Assembly: GCF_025947225.1 (NCBI RefSeq)
Contig: NZ_CP110005.1
Location: 2,294,001 to 2,358,000, forward strand
Reading direction: 5' to 3'
DNA length: 64,000 nucleotides
Source: Flavobacterium sp. N2270
GTDB lineage: Bacteria > Bacteroidota > Bacteroidia > Flavobacteriales > Flavobacteriaceae
Numbering within the stretch: position 1 is the first letter of the stretch; every line of letters starts with the position of its first letter. Positions 34,712 through 43,808 of the stretch are shown piece after piece. The position numbers and the translations under genes were made by a program. Under the pieces are notes generated by a model. It did not search any database. It had not been told where the DNA came from and was given only the letters and a program-made list of their open reading frames with translations.

Positions 34712-35674
34712 ATGTCTATTTCAGATAAAATAAGAAAATCAAAAGCAGAAATTAAACATTCACAAAAACTAAATGTTAGTTCAGAATTGTTCAGGATTTT
34801 AGAAGAATTAGAAAGCAGAAAAACTGACAAAGAGTTTTTAATGACAATTCCTGTAAGTATAGTCTCTTCAAATGAAAGTTTTTTTAAAGAAACAATTTCT
34901 GAATTAATAAATTTTGACGAAAAATTTTTAAACAATTCTAAATCTCTCATTAAAAAAAACAATATCAAAATTGAGATTGGCGATATATTTTATCTTACAA
35001 AATCTACATACACACTTGGAGATTTAATTGCATATTCTTTAAAATATTCTTCAATAGAAAGTTTGTATAAATCATTTTCAGAAATATCTAATTTTAACAT
35101 TTTAGATATTAAACCTGAAGTTTTAAAAAAATTTATTGAAGATTATGAAGAAGAAGAATTTATTAATGAAAAAAGACCTTTTGATAAAAATAGAATTTTT
35201 AAAAACTTAAAAGAAGCTTATGAGATAAGGAATATTATTTGCCATGATTTTTTATCTGCAACACATAAGTTAAAACTTAATTATGAAACTATAAAAAACT
35301 ATTTAATAGATAATTATATATTTCAAGAATTAACAACTTATATGCTTTCAGAAGAAATATATTCGAAAGTTTTGCCTAATACTCACGAAGAGTCTGTTGA
35401 ATATTATAGTACTATTGTTGAAGAGAAAACAAAAATATTAGATGGTCTTTATGAAATAATTAGTAAAGAATTAGATACAAATGAGCAGATAGAAAATTTT
35501 AAAAAAAATAAAGAAAATTTCGATATTTTTTTAGAAAGTGATTCTAAATGTGTAGCTAACAATTATCGAGACCCGAATGATATATTATTTTATGAATTAT
35601 GTCTTGAATATAAGGCTAAACTATTAGACCAAAGAATTAGGAATATGAAAGACGAAATAAATTACAGCAGCTAA
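34712..35674 (+). CDS. HEPN-like cytosolic protein (cassette C38)
   Basis: 320 aa, no signal, starting MSISDKIRKSKAE. All-helical. EAYEIRNIICHDFLS (about residues 170-184) contains an R-x4-H motif (RNIICH) of the HEPN type, which in many toxins is an RNase active site. The C-terminal 50 residues (SKCVANNYRDPNDILFYELC) look like a separate small Cys-containing module. No antitoxin is encoded beside it. The stop lies in the core of aC38. Confidence 0.65.
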   Translation: MSISDKIRKSKAEIKHSQKLNVSSELFRILEELESRKTDKEFLMTIPVSIVSSNESFFKETISELINFDEKFLNNSKSLIKKNNIKIEIGDIFYLTKSTYTLGDLIAYSLKYSSIESLYKSFSEISNFNILDIKPEVLKKFIEDYEEEEFINEKRPFDKNRIFKNLKEAYEIRNIICHDFLSATHKLKLNYETIKNYLIDNYIFQELTTYMLSEEIYSKVLPNTHEESVEYYSTIVEEKTKILDGLYEIISKELDTNEQIENFKKNKENFDIFLESDSKCVANNYRDPNDILFYELCLEYKAKLLDQRIRNMKDEINYSS

Positions 35675-35802
35675 CAGCAGTTAAAAGTAATGGCTTTGGC
35701 AAGGGCATACTTCCGAATTTTCTCCGAAAATTCAAAAGTTTGCTTTATATTTGTTTTGGCTTGGTCTTGGCTCGTCGCCACTTCTTTTAGCTGCAAAACG
35801 TT
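35673..35802 (+). repeat. attC-like site aC38 (family A)
   Basis: Joins C38 (AGCAGCTAAC) to C39 (GTTAGCGGCT). Variant TTTGCTTTATATTTG; -7-like box retained. An open frame runs through it into the C39 gene. Confidence 0.86.
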
Positions 35803-35830
35803 AGCGGCTATTTTAAAACGACACCGTAGA

Positions 35831-36796
35831 ATGAGAACAAAATATATAAAAATACTTATTACAATTTTGACAATCTCATTTTTGACAAGTTGTAGACAAG
35901 GCTACAAAGTTGAAAATGATAAAGTTTACTATGAATATTGGAACGAAGGTAGTGGACAAGGAAAACGCCTAATTGAAAAAGCAGACGCTACGACTTTTCA
36001 AACAGTAGAATTTGATTGTGATTGTAGTTTTGATTTTGGCAAAGACAAAAATCATTTATTCATAAACGGAGAACCAATAAACGACATTGACCCGAAGACC
36101 TTTAAATTCATAGGTAATTACATATTTGCCGACAAAAACAAAGCGTATTTTTTTGGTTTTTATAACAATTTGAACGATTGTGCAATAAAAGGAGTTAAGC
36201 CAAGCCAAATTAAACTAATTAAATATCCATGGGCGAAAGCAGGCAACTTCTTAATTCACGGACACGACACATTGTATCTTGACGACATTAAAGATTTTGT
36301 ACCGATTGACGAAGATTGGGGAAAGACAAAAAAATACATAATTAATAACAATCAAATTTTATACGGAGCTGACGTAGAAACCTTTAAAGTCACAAGTACT
36401 TTTCAAGGTAAAGACAAAAGATTCAATTACAAGTTCGGAATTATTAATGAAGATGATTTTAAAAAAGTAAGTTTCAAAAATTTTGATTTTACTAATAAGG
36501 ATTTCTGTCAAACTGAACCGATTGTATTCATTGATGTTTATGACAGCTTAGTCTCATATAACGAAGACAAAACAAAACCTATTAAAGTTGTTGAAAAACT
36601 TAATCAAATGGGATTCACTTTAAATGACACAAATTATTTAGATTGGGGTGGAGAATCAAAAATTATTAGAGTTTCAATGACAAGTAATAAATGTAATTGT
36701 ATTATTGAAAAACTCTATCGTTACGATTATGGAAAACCTTATGAAACAAAAAATATTTTTAAAGTGACAGAAAGAATATACTGTGAAACGAAGTAA
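35831..36796 (+). CDS. DKNYY-type lipoprotein (cassette C39)
   Basis: 321 aa from the ATG at 35831 (signal MRTKYIKILITILTISFLTSC); the longer frame from 35690 would translate aC38. Repeated units of the DKN type (FGKDKNHLFINGEPINDIDP then KTFKFIGNYIFADKNKAYFF; KFIINNNQILYGADVETFKV-like) identify the DKNYY family. Outer-membrane lipoprotein of unknown role. Confidence 0.8.
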   Translation: MRTKYIKILITILTISFLTSCRQGYKVENDKVYYEYWNEGSGQGKRLIEKADATTFQTVEFDCDCSFDFGKDKNHLFINGEPINDIDPKTFKFIGNYIFADKNKAYFFGFYNNLNDCAIKGVKPSQIKLIKYPWAKAGNFLIHGHDTLYLDDIKDFVPIDEDWGKTKKYIINNNQILYGADVETFKVTSTFQGKDKRFNYKFGIINEDDFKKVSFKNFDFTNKDFCQTEPIVFIDVYDSLVSYNEDKTKPIKVVEKLNQMGFTLNDTNYLDWGGESKIIRVSMTSNKCNCIIEKLYRYDYGKPYETKNIFKVTERIYCETK

Positions 36797-36825
36797 AATA
36801 GAAATGTAGAACAAAAACAGCCGCT

Positions 36826-36949
36826 AACAGCAGTTTGGCAAAATGGCGGGTTCAGTGCTAAATTGAACATTCGGTTTTTAAATGAACATTAGTACTAAAT
36901 CAAAAGTAAGTGCTTCTAAATCCGCCACTTCGCCAAGCTGCAACACGTT
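36826..36949 (+). repeat. attC-like site aC39 (family I)
   Basis: Joins C39 (GCCGCTAAC) to C40 (GTTATGCCTA). Arms GCAGTTTGGCAAAATGGC / GCCACTTCGCCAAGCTGC. No TATATTTG. Confidence 0.82.
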
Positions 36950-36979
36950 ATGCCTAATTTTAAAAACCAAAAGTAGAAA

Positions 36980-37837
36980 ATGACGAATTTAATCACCGAA
37001 AACAAATTTGAAGAATTAAAAGAAGTTTTAGCCAATCTAACAGATTTTCAAATACACACATATTTATTAGATATTTTGAACAACAAAACTGTTGAAATTG
37101 ATTCTGAAAGTTTTTCTGCAAAAAGATACCAAGAAGAGTTTCTTGAAGGTTTGACAATATTTGAAGCACTAAAAAAATCAAATATTGACAAAATACAACT
37201 TAACAACTTTTCGAATATTTTAGTTGAGCTTGCATTTAAAATGGGCGGATTTATTCAGTTAATGTCTCAAACGGCTATGAATAAAGGTGTTTACTTATCT
37301 GATATTGAAGAATTATACAAACTGAATCCATCAATTAGACAACGAGTGCAAGATTTTATTGAGCAATTAAAAACTACTGAAAATCAAGAGAAATCAATTG
37401 CAAATCTTTCAGCAACAAAAGCACAAATAAGCAACTCAATTGGAAACTTATTAGAAAAGTTTGAAATTGGACAAGATATGATTCAATTTGCTCAATCGTA
37501 TGAGAAAGTTGAACAGACAGAAATGGCAACAAGAATTTACCAAGGAATAATGAATGACTTTGAATCTGATTCAGTTAAATCAAGTAGTGGTTTATTCCCT
37601 GAAATTTCATATGTTGACGACAGACCTGATGAGGAAATTAAAATATTTGAAACTGCTAAAAAAGGTTTTGAAAGACTTACTGGACAAATTGTAGAAGAAC
37701 CAAAAAGAGTTCATATAAACGAAAGTGAAAAAGCTAAAGAAATAATAGTAGAAAAAGAAAAAAATATAAGCGAAACAGATAGTGCAAATAAAAGTGGTTT
37801 TTTTAACAAACTAAAACGACTATTCAATAAAAACTAG
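36980..37837 (+). CDS. Cytosolic helical protein (cassette C40)
   Basis: 285 aa, no signal, starting MTNLITENKFEELKE. Helical first 190 residues with a TPR-like stretch (MIQFAQSYEKVEQTEMATRI), then an acidic/Lys-rich linker and a basic end (SGFFNKLKRLFNKN). It may be a coiled-coil scaffold; no family recognised. Confidence 0.72.
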   Translation: MTNLITENKFEELKEVLANLTDFQIHTYLLDILNNKTVEIDSESFSAKRYQEEFLEGLTIFEALKKSNIDKIQLNNFSNILVELAFKMGGFIQLMSQTAMNKGVYLSDIEELYKLNPSIRQRVQDFIEQLKTTENQEKSIANLSATKAQISNSIGNLLEKFEIGQDMIQFAQSYEKVEQTEMATRIYQGIMNDFESDSVKSSSGLFPEISYVDDRPDEEIKIFETAKKGFERLTGQIVEEPKRVHINESEKAKEIIVEKEKNISETDSANKSGFFNKLKRLFNKN

Positions 37838-37841
37838 GCAT

Positions 37842-37969
37842 AACAGCGGTTAAAGTAAATGGCTTGGTCTGTAAGTGTCTGGAAAATCCTGCGGATTTCC
37901 CAAAAAATAAGTCTATATTTGTTATGGCTGGTTTTGGCTCAACGCCACTTTCTTTAGCCGCGGACCGTT
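37842..37969 (+). repeat. attC-like site aC40 (unique family)
   Basis: Joins C40 (TAGGCATAAC) to C41 (GTTGTAACC). Arms GCGGTTAAAGTAAATGGC / GCCACTTTCTTTAGCCGC. Inner GGAAAATCC-tgc-GGATTTCCC. TATATTTG present. Preceded by ACCGTT rather than ACGTT. Confidence 0.83.
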
Positions 37970-38031
37970 GTAACCAATTTTTGGATAAAATAATCGAAAA
38001 ACAACGTGCCAATGAAACAAAAAACAAAAAG

Positions 38032-38478
38032 ATGAAAACAAAAAACAATTCAAAAAGCGTAAAAAAAATATCAATTTTATGCTTCTCGTTAACATTATTA
38101 ATTTCTACAATTAGTTGTAATAAAAATGATGATAACCCAACTTGTGGGTGTAATTCTGATATTAGAGCAACAATACCAGAATCAGCGAACTTAATTGGAC
38201 AACTTGTTTACAAAAGACAGCTTGACCCAAACGACAACTTTTATAATAATAAATTTTGGATTACTTATGTTGAACAAGATTGTAATATCTGTGTTCATCA
38301 CATGATTGTTTGTAATGAGAATTTTTTATCATCTTTTAATGATGTTAAAGAATTACCAGTTGGACAATCTATATCGGTACAATTTTCTGGACATTTAAAA
38401 GAAACTTGTACAAAAAAATTTGATATTTCGAGCATTTCTTACGAACACATAACATTAACTAATATTGAAAGACAATGA
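38032..38478 (+). CDS. Small Cys-containing lipoprotein (cassette C41, first gene)
   Basis: 148 aa from the ATG at 38032. Signal ends in a lipobox (LLISTISC), followed by NDDNPTCGCNSD and further Cys pairs (DCNICVHHM). Its stop overlaps the start of the subtilase gene (ATGA), so the two are coupled. Absent from the related cassette C3, in line with C41 having a different left half. Confidence 0.75.
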   Translation: MKTKNNSKSVKKISILCFSLTLLISTISCNKNDDNPTCGCNSDIRATIPESANLIGQLVYKRQLDPNDNFYNNKFWITYVEQDCNICVHHMIVCNENFLSSFNDVKELPVGQSISVQFSGHLKETCTKKFDISSISYEHITLTNIERQ

Positions 38479-41400
38479 AAAAATACATCTACTTACTTTT
38501 TGCAATAATACCTTTGATATCATTTGCACAAGAAAAAATTTTACTCTTAAATCAAAATGAAAGAATAGAATTTCAAATCTCTAAAGAAGAACTTTTCATA
38601 AAATTTGATTCAAAAAATAATAAACAAATTGAGGAAAATAAATCTCTCAACTACACTAAAATTTCAAATAACTATGGTATTATTAAAATCTCTCAACTAA
38701 ATGACGTTTTATTTTCTGAAAGAGCAAAATCAATAAAAAATCATATTAATCTTGAAAACATAGAAGTTGAACCAGTTTTAATTTATAGTGATGGTGTGAA
38801 ACAAATTTGTAATGGTGAGATAATTATTAAAACTTCCGAAGACCTAAATAAGATATTCAATGATTTGACATTCACATTTATAGAAAACGAATTATTTGAA
38901 AATCAATATTTTGTAAAATTTGATAAATTAAACACGTTTGACTTATTCGATTTGGTAAAAAACTTACAAAAAAACAATCAAGTAGAATTTATTGAACCAA
39001 ATTTCATTCGATTGTTAAAACCACATACTAACGACCCATTTTTCATCCAACAATGGGCAATTAATAACAACGGTCTTTTATGGTCAACAGATGCAGACAT
39101 GGATGTTGACGATGCTTGGGTTCATTCTACTGGTAGCGGTGTAAAAGTTGCTATTATAGATGAAGGTGTCGATTTAACACATCCAGATTTAATCAATAAT
39201 TTATTACCTGGGTTTGATGCAACTGGGAATAATTCAAATGGTGCACCTAATGCAAATAATAACGATGCACACGGTACAGCTTGTGCTGGTATTGTTGCAG
39301 CAGTTGCAAACAACAATATTGGAATATCTGGAATTGCATACAATGCAAAAATAATTCCAGTTAGAATTGGGTATAGTAACGGATTACCACTTACAGACCT
39401 AAACAGAGCATGGGTTACAAATAATAATTGGATTGCCAATGGTATTATTTGGGCTGTTCAAAATGGCGCTGATATTTTAAGTAATTCTTGGGGTGGAGGT
39501 AGCCCTTCAACTACAATTACAAATGCTATAAACTATGCTGTTAATAACGGTCGTTCAGGTAAAGGATGTACTGTCTTATTTTCAACTGGTAATTACAATA
39601 CTAATGTTGCATATCCAGCTACACTTCCAAATGTTATTGCTGTAGGGGCAAGTTCTCCATGTGATCAAAGAAAAACGCAAGCTCATGCGATAACCAAGGA
39701 GGCTATTGGGGTAGTGCCTATGGTTCAAAAATTGATGTTGTAGCACCTGGTACATATATTCCTACAACAAAAGCTTTAGAAATTGACAACTCCTATTTTA
39801 ATTTAACATGGCTTGGCACATCCTCTGCAGCTCCACATGTTGCAGGTATTGCTGCTCTAATTCTTTCTGTAAATCCTAATTTAACTAATATTGAAGTTAA
39901 TAATATTATAGAAAGTACTGCTCAAAAAGTTAATGCTAATACTCCCTATTCTTATCAAACAAATTTTAATAGACCAAATGGAACATGGAATATAGAAATG
40001 GGCTATGGATTAGTTGATGCTAATGCGTCAGTTGTTTTAGCTCAAAGCATGAACACTAATGATATTGATTTGTATACTAAAGATACTCCTCAAGATTTTG
40101 GGATTGAACCAAATAATAGTAGCAGTTACACTTTTTTAAGTGAAGATATTTGGGTAAGACACCTACCAGATGGGTTAATAAATTCCACACATCAAACACC
40201 AATAACAAATACAAATAATTATGTATATGTAAAAATTAGAAATAAAGGCTCTGTTGCTTCTAATGGTAATGAACAATTACATCTTTATTCGTCTACTTAT
40301 GGCTTTATTTGGCCATATCATTGGATTGATAATTATGGTGATGCGTATTCAAATCAGTTAGCCACGCTCTTTGGAGACGAAGCTGGTAACATTACAATTC
40401 CATCTATTGCTCCAGGAGAAGAAACAATATTGGAATTCAACATGGGGTTCTACCCTCCTTTTCCTGGTTTATATGGAAGTTACTATAATTTATTAACAAG
40501 AATTATTTCCATAGATGATCCTATTTTAAATGAAACCTCAAACATACATAATAACATACTCAACAATAACAATATAGCTTCTAAAAATGTATATGTATCT
40601 AATGGCAATGAGCCTTTTTCAAGAACAATAAACTCAATATACAATCCAGAAAGTTCTGTAGAAACATATAACATAGAGTTTAAAACAGAAACTAATGAAT
40701 ATGGAAAAGCTATTTATGATGAAGCAGAAATTAACATTGAATTAAGTCAAGATTTATTCGACGCATGGGATAATGGAGGTAAACAAGGAAATAATTATAA
40801 AACAACAAATAATGAAAAGACCATTGTTGTTACAAACAATAATTGTATTTTAAATAATGTGACTTTACAACCAAATAAACAATACTTCTTTAACACAACA
40901 TTTAACTTTCTAACAAAAGAATTAACAAATAAAAACAATTTCAATTATATACTAACACAGCACAGCACTGAAAACAACACATTAATTGATGTTACACATA
41001 TCAATATACAAAAAGAACCTAGACCTCTTTTTGTTGCAAATGCAGGAGATAATTTAGAAATAGACGAAAACCAATCCATAACAATTAGTGCAGAACAAAT
41101 AAATGAAGCAGCAATTTATAATTGGTATGATACAAATGGTAACTTAATATACACAGGAAAAGACCTGACTGTTTCATCTGACATAACCAAAAAATACAAG
41201 TTAGAAATAATTGCTATAACAGATGGTTTCAAAGATTATGATGAAGTAGAAGTTATTTTAAAACCAAGTATATTAGAAACAATTACACCCAATCCTACAA
41301 GTAATAACACAATTGTTTATTATAAATTAAATGGAGTTCAATCAGCATATATAACTATAATGGGATATTATGGAGGCAATAATACATCAAATAATTACAT

Positions 41401-41521
41401 TTTAGATACGAATAATTCAGAAATATCAATTGACATTACAAATTATCAAAACGGTTTTTATACTTTAGCACTAGTATGCGATGGTCAAATAGTAGATGCA
41501 AAAACTTTAATTAAACAATAA
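38475..41521 (+). pseudogene. S8 subtilase with T9SS tail, mosaic and frameshifted (cassette C41)
   Basis: Read across a single-base deletion in the A-run at 39671-39675, this encodes about 1015 aa. Catalytic Asp in VAIIDEGVDLTHP, His in AHGTACAGI, Ser in GTSSAAPHVAG. Without correction the first frame stops at 39743 (422 aa), before the Ser. The second half (from about 39890, in frame to 41521) is about 98.6% identical to the C3 subtilase, while the prodomain and first half are divergent. Start MKKYIYLLFAIIPLISFAQ. The frameshift could be a sequencing error. Confidence 0.85.
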
Positions 41522-41525
41522 AATT

Positions 41526-42212
41526 ATGAAAAGAGACAATCTAAAAAAAGTAGATAATTATAAAATTATAACTATTTTACTATTTATAATTTTCATGTTT
41601 ACAAGCTTTTCTATGAAAAGCCAAAATATTTACACAATGAGTGTGTCACCAAACGGCTCTAATTCTATTGATGTGAATTTAGAAACAGCCATACAGTCAA
41701 CACCATCCTTTTTTTTATCAGAAACTCATACTGAATTGAATGGTATAATAAACCTCAAAATCTGTTATAGTGTTGGCTTTTTCCTTACTCCAATATTATT
41801 AAATAACACAATAAATATACCTATAAACAACAATACAAATTACACTTTAAACATAGAGCTTTACAGATCTTCTAATACAACTACTTGCGATTATATTGAG
41901 TTAACTGATACTGCCACCTTGTTGTTTTCCACACCATTAACAGGAACAGTTACATTAGCATCTGATAATTTTGAATTAAATAAAAAGACTATTGCAATTT
42001 TCCCAAACCCAGTATCAGAAAAACTATATTTCACTAATAATAATTTAGTTATCGATAAAATTGAAATCTATAACATATTAGGAAAAAAAGTTAGAACAGT
42101 TAATCATGATTTTGATTATATTTTAGTTAATGATATTAGTAATGGTGTTTATTTTATAACTTTCCAAACAGACCATGGAATGATTACTAAAAAAATATTA
42201 ATTCAAAATTAA
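41526..42212 (+). CDS. Secreted T9SS-tailed partner protein, variant (cassette C41)
   Basis: 228 aa. The first 52 residues and last 90 residues nearly match the C3 partner at 5041, but the middle (about residues 53-135) is highly diverged, with conserved Cys (LKICYS, TTTCDY). Follows the subtilase by 4 nt, as in C3. Secreted through T9SS; role unknown. Confidence 0.8.
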   Translation: MKRDNLKKVDNYKIITILLFIIFMFTSFSMKSQNIYTMSVSPNGSNSIDVNLETAIQSTPSFFLSETHTELNGIINLKICYSVGFFLTPILLNNTINIPINNNTNYTLNIELYRSSNTTTCDYIELTDTATLLFSTPLTGTVTLASDNFELNKKTIAIFPNPVSEKLYFTNNNLVIDKIEIYNILGKKVRTVNHDFDYILVNDISNGVYFITFQTDHGMITKKILIQN

Positions 42213-42222
42213 AACGTTGGGT

Positions 42223-42349
42223 AACAGCAGTTACAAGAAATTTCTAGGCTTGGGACTTATCAGAAATGGTAATTGTTGAATCAAAGTTTTGTATATATTT
42301 GTAATTGACAGTGAATGAAGTACGCAACTTCTTGTAGCTGCCAAACGTT
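42223..42349 (+). repeat. attC-like site aC41 (family H)
   Basis: Follows the C3-like right end (CGTTGGGTAAC), yet the core is family H, as in aC1, not family E as in aC3. The switch occurs within AACAGCAGTTA. The R'' does not match the start of C41. TATATTTG present. Confidence 0.84.
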
Positions 42350-42775
42350 ATGGTTAATAGCTTTCCGAATTGTGAATACGAATCGAATAATCTAAGTTTT
42401 TAAGAAACTTGTAATTATTTATCGCAGAATTTTGAAACTTATTTCTCTAAATTTTGAATTGTATTTATTACCGAATTTTGCTTTAAAATTTACCGAATAT
42501 TGTGCTGAAATTTTGAATATAACAAATCGTTTTATCAAGCATATTTTGTGCTAAATAAAAAACCGAATTGTGCCGAAAAAATTACCGAATTTTGTGCTGA
42601 ATTTTTGAATATTACGAAACATTTTCTCAAGAATATTTAGTAGTGAATAGAAAAAGTAAAAAACCAAATTGTGCCGAAAAGTTCGCTTAAAATTTTTACT
42701 TTTAAATGTTTGAATTCAGCATACATAAATTCGTTCCGAATTGACGCAAACTGAATTAAAACTGCTACTAACCAT
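42350..42775 (+). other. Noncoding cassette C42
   Basis: Ends GTTATGGTTA / TAACCATAAC pair perfectly. No ORF of note. Repeated ACCGAATTTTGTGCTGAA-type units (about 42475-42610), a block shared with C37 (GAATATAACAAATCG, then CAAGCATATTTTGTGC), and the family-terminal block AATTCG-ttc-CGAATT-GACGCA near 42730-42750. Confidence 0.75.
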
Positions 42776-42905
42776 AACAGCACCTAAAAACAATTTGCAA
42801 TGCTTGGTCAACTTTTGGAAAATCCTGTCGGATTTTCCAGTTTTTGTTCTATATTTGTTATAGTTAGTAACAATTCTTGCAAACTGTTTCTAGCTGCAAA
42901 ACGTT
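42776..42905 (+). repeat. attC-like site aC42 (family K)
   Basis: Joins C42 to C43 (GTTACCTGC). Practically identical to aC37. TATATTTG present. Confidence 0.84.
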
Positions 42906-42934
42906 ACCTGCAAGCTGAACAAAAAAATACGCAA

Positions 42935-43657
42935 ATGAATATTTTACAGAAAATAGCTAGACGAATAATCAAAATTTCATTTGACACATCCGTTAAGACA
43001 ATTGAGTGCTTCAGTGAAATGGATAAGTACCATAAACAAGTTAATGAATTAAGAAATCTTAAAAACGGTACTTTAGGAAAGGAAATTGCAAATTGTCTTG
43101 ACAGTCATAGTTTGACATTAGTGCCCAAATATGAAAGCCATGATTTGAAACACGTTTTACTTAACTACCAAATGACAGCTGAAGACGAAATCCGAATGCA
43201 AGCTTTTATGGTTGGAAATGGAAATTATTCTATTCCTTCATTTGCCATTCTGTTTTTCGGAGCAATTTTACTTCCAGACTTGTGGCGTACTTTTTATTCG
43301 GACTTTAAAAAAGGGAAGAACTCTATCGGAATTTCGGAATGGACAATCGAAAAGTATGCAACTCGAAATCTAACTGAATTAAGAGCTGAATTATTAAAAC
43401 CAGAATTTGAACATAAAACAATATTTGATATGAAACGAGTTACTAAATTTGGAGCTTTTGCTTCAATAGCAGCTGGTATTTTTGGAATGATATTCTGTTT
43501 GCCATTTCTTTTTTCATCTAATATGGCAGATTTAGTTGGTGCTGGATTTCCTTTTGTTGGAGGAGCAATATTAGCAGTTGGAGGACTTTTGGCTTTATCG
43601 AATTTATCACGACCGAATAAAAGCCAGCAGGTAACAGCCGTTTGTAGCAATTGCTAG
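42935..43657 (+). CDS. Coq4-like protein (cassette C43)
   Basis: 240 aa from the ATG at 42935. ESHDLKHVLLNYQMTAEDEI holds an exact HDxxH-x11-E motif (about residues 69-85), the metal-binding signature of the Coq4 family, followed by the family-like stretch FMVGNGNYSIPSF. The C-terminal half adds two membrane helices (FASIAAGIFGMIFCLPFLF, FPFVGGAILAVGGLLAL). Bacteroidota normally use menaquinone, so a ubiquinone role is unlikely. The frame stops inside aC43. Confidence 0.8.
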   Translation: MNILQKIARRIIKISFDTSVKTIECFSEMDKYHKQVNELRNLKNGTLGKEIANCLDSHSLTLVPKYESHDLKHVLLNYQMTAEDEIRMQAFMVGNGNYSIPSFAILFFGAILLPDLWRTFYSDFKKGKNSIGISEWTIEKYATRNLTELRAELLKPEFEHKTIFDMKRVTKFGAFASIAAGIFGMIFCLPFLFSSNMADLVGAGFPFVGGAILAVGGLLALSNLSRPNKSQQVTAVCSNC

Positions 43658-43790
43658 GCTCGGTGTGTGTTCGGAATTTTGCTTCGCCAGTTCGCACAAA
43701 GTGCTCGAGTCTCCGAAAATTCCACGAGGAGTTTTGTACTTGTAATCTTTTGTCATAAATTTACGCAACTGCCACAAGCGGCAACACGTT
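43632..43790 (+). repeat. attC-like site aC43 (family C, with 30-bp insertion)
   Basis: Joins C43 (GCAGGTAAC) to C44 (GTTACCTGTA). Family C core with a 30-bp insertion in the tip of the inner hairpin. The left 26 nt encode the end of the Coq4-like protein. Confidence 0.85.
43681..43710 (+). repeat. 30-bp insertion in aC43
   Basis: Begins GCTTCGCCAG, ends GTGCTCGAGT. Splits TTTT-CTCCGAAAA. The same 30 bp occurs at the same place in aC46 and aC50. Confidence 0.8.
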
Positions 43791-43808
43791 ACCTGTAATT
43801 TTAAAAAA

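Noticed and set aside
35690..35830. Long in-frame N-terminal extensions running through attC-like sites (also at 8587, 37864, 42800, 45792, 56307 and 61561)
   Set aside because: The array ones translate recombination sites, the last two overlap upstream genes, and each contains a better internal start, in most cases followed by a signal peptide. The apparent hydrophobic peptide encoded by family A sites (FVLAWSWLVATSFSC) is shared only because the site is shared.
38475..39743. A genuine short 422-aa subtilase ending at 39743
   Set aside because: The next frame continues the same S8 domain (GTSSAAPHVAG), and a one-A change in a homopolymer restores it.
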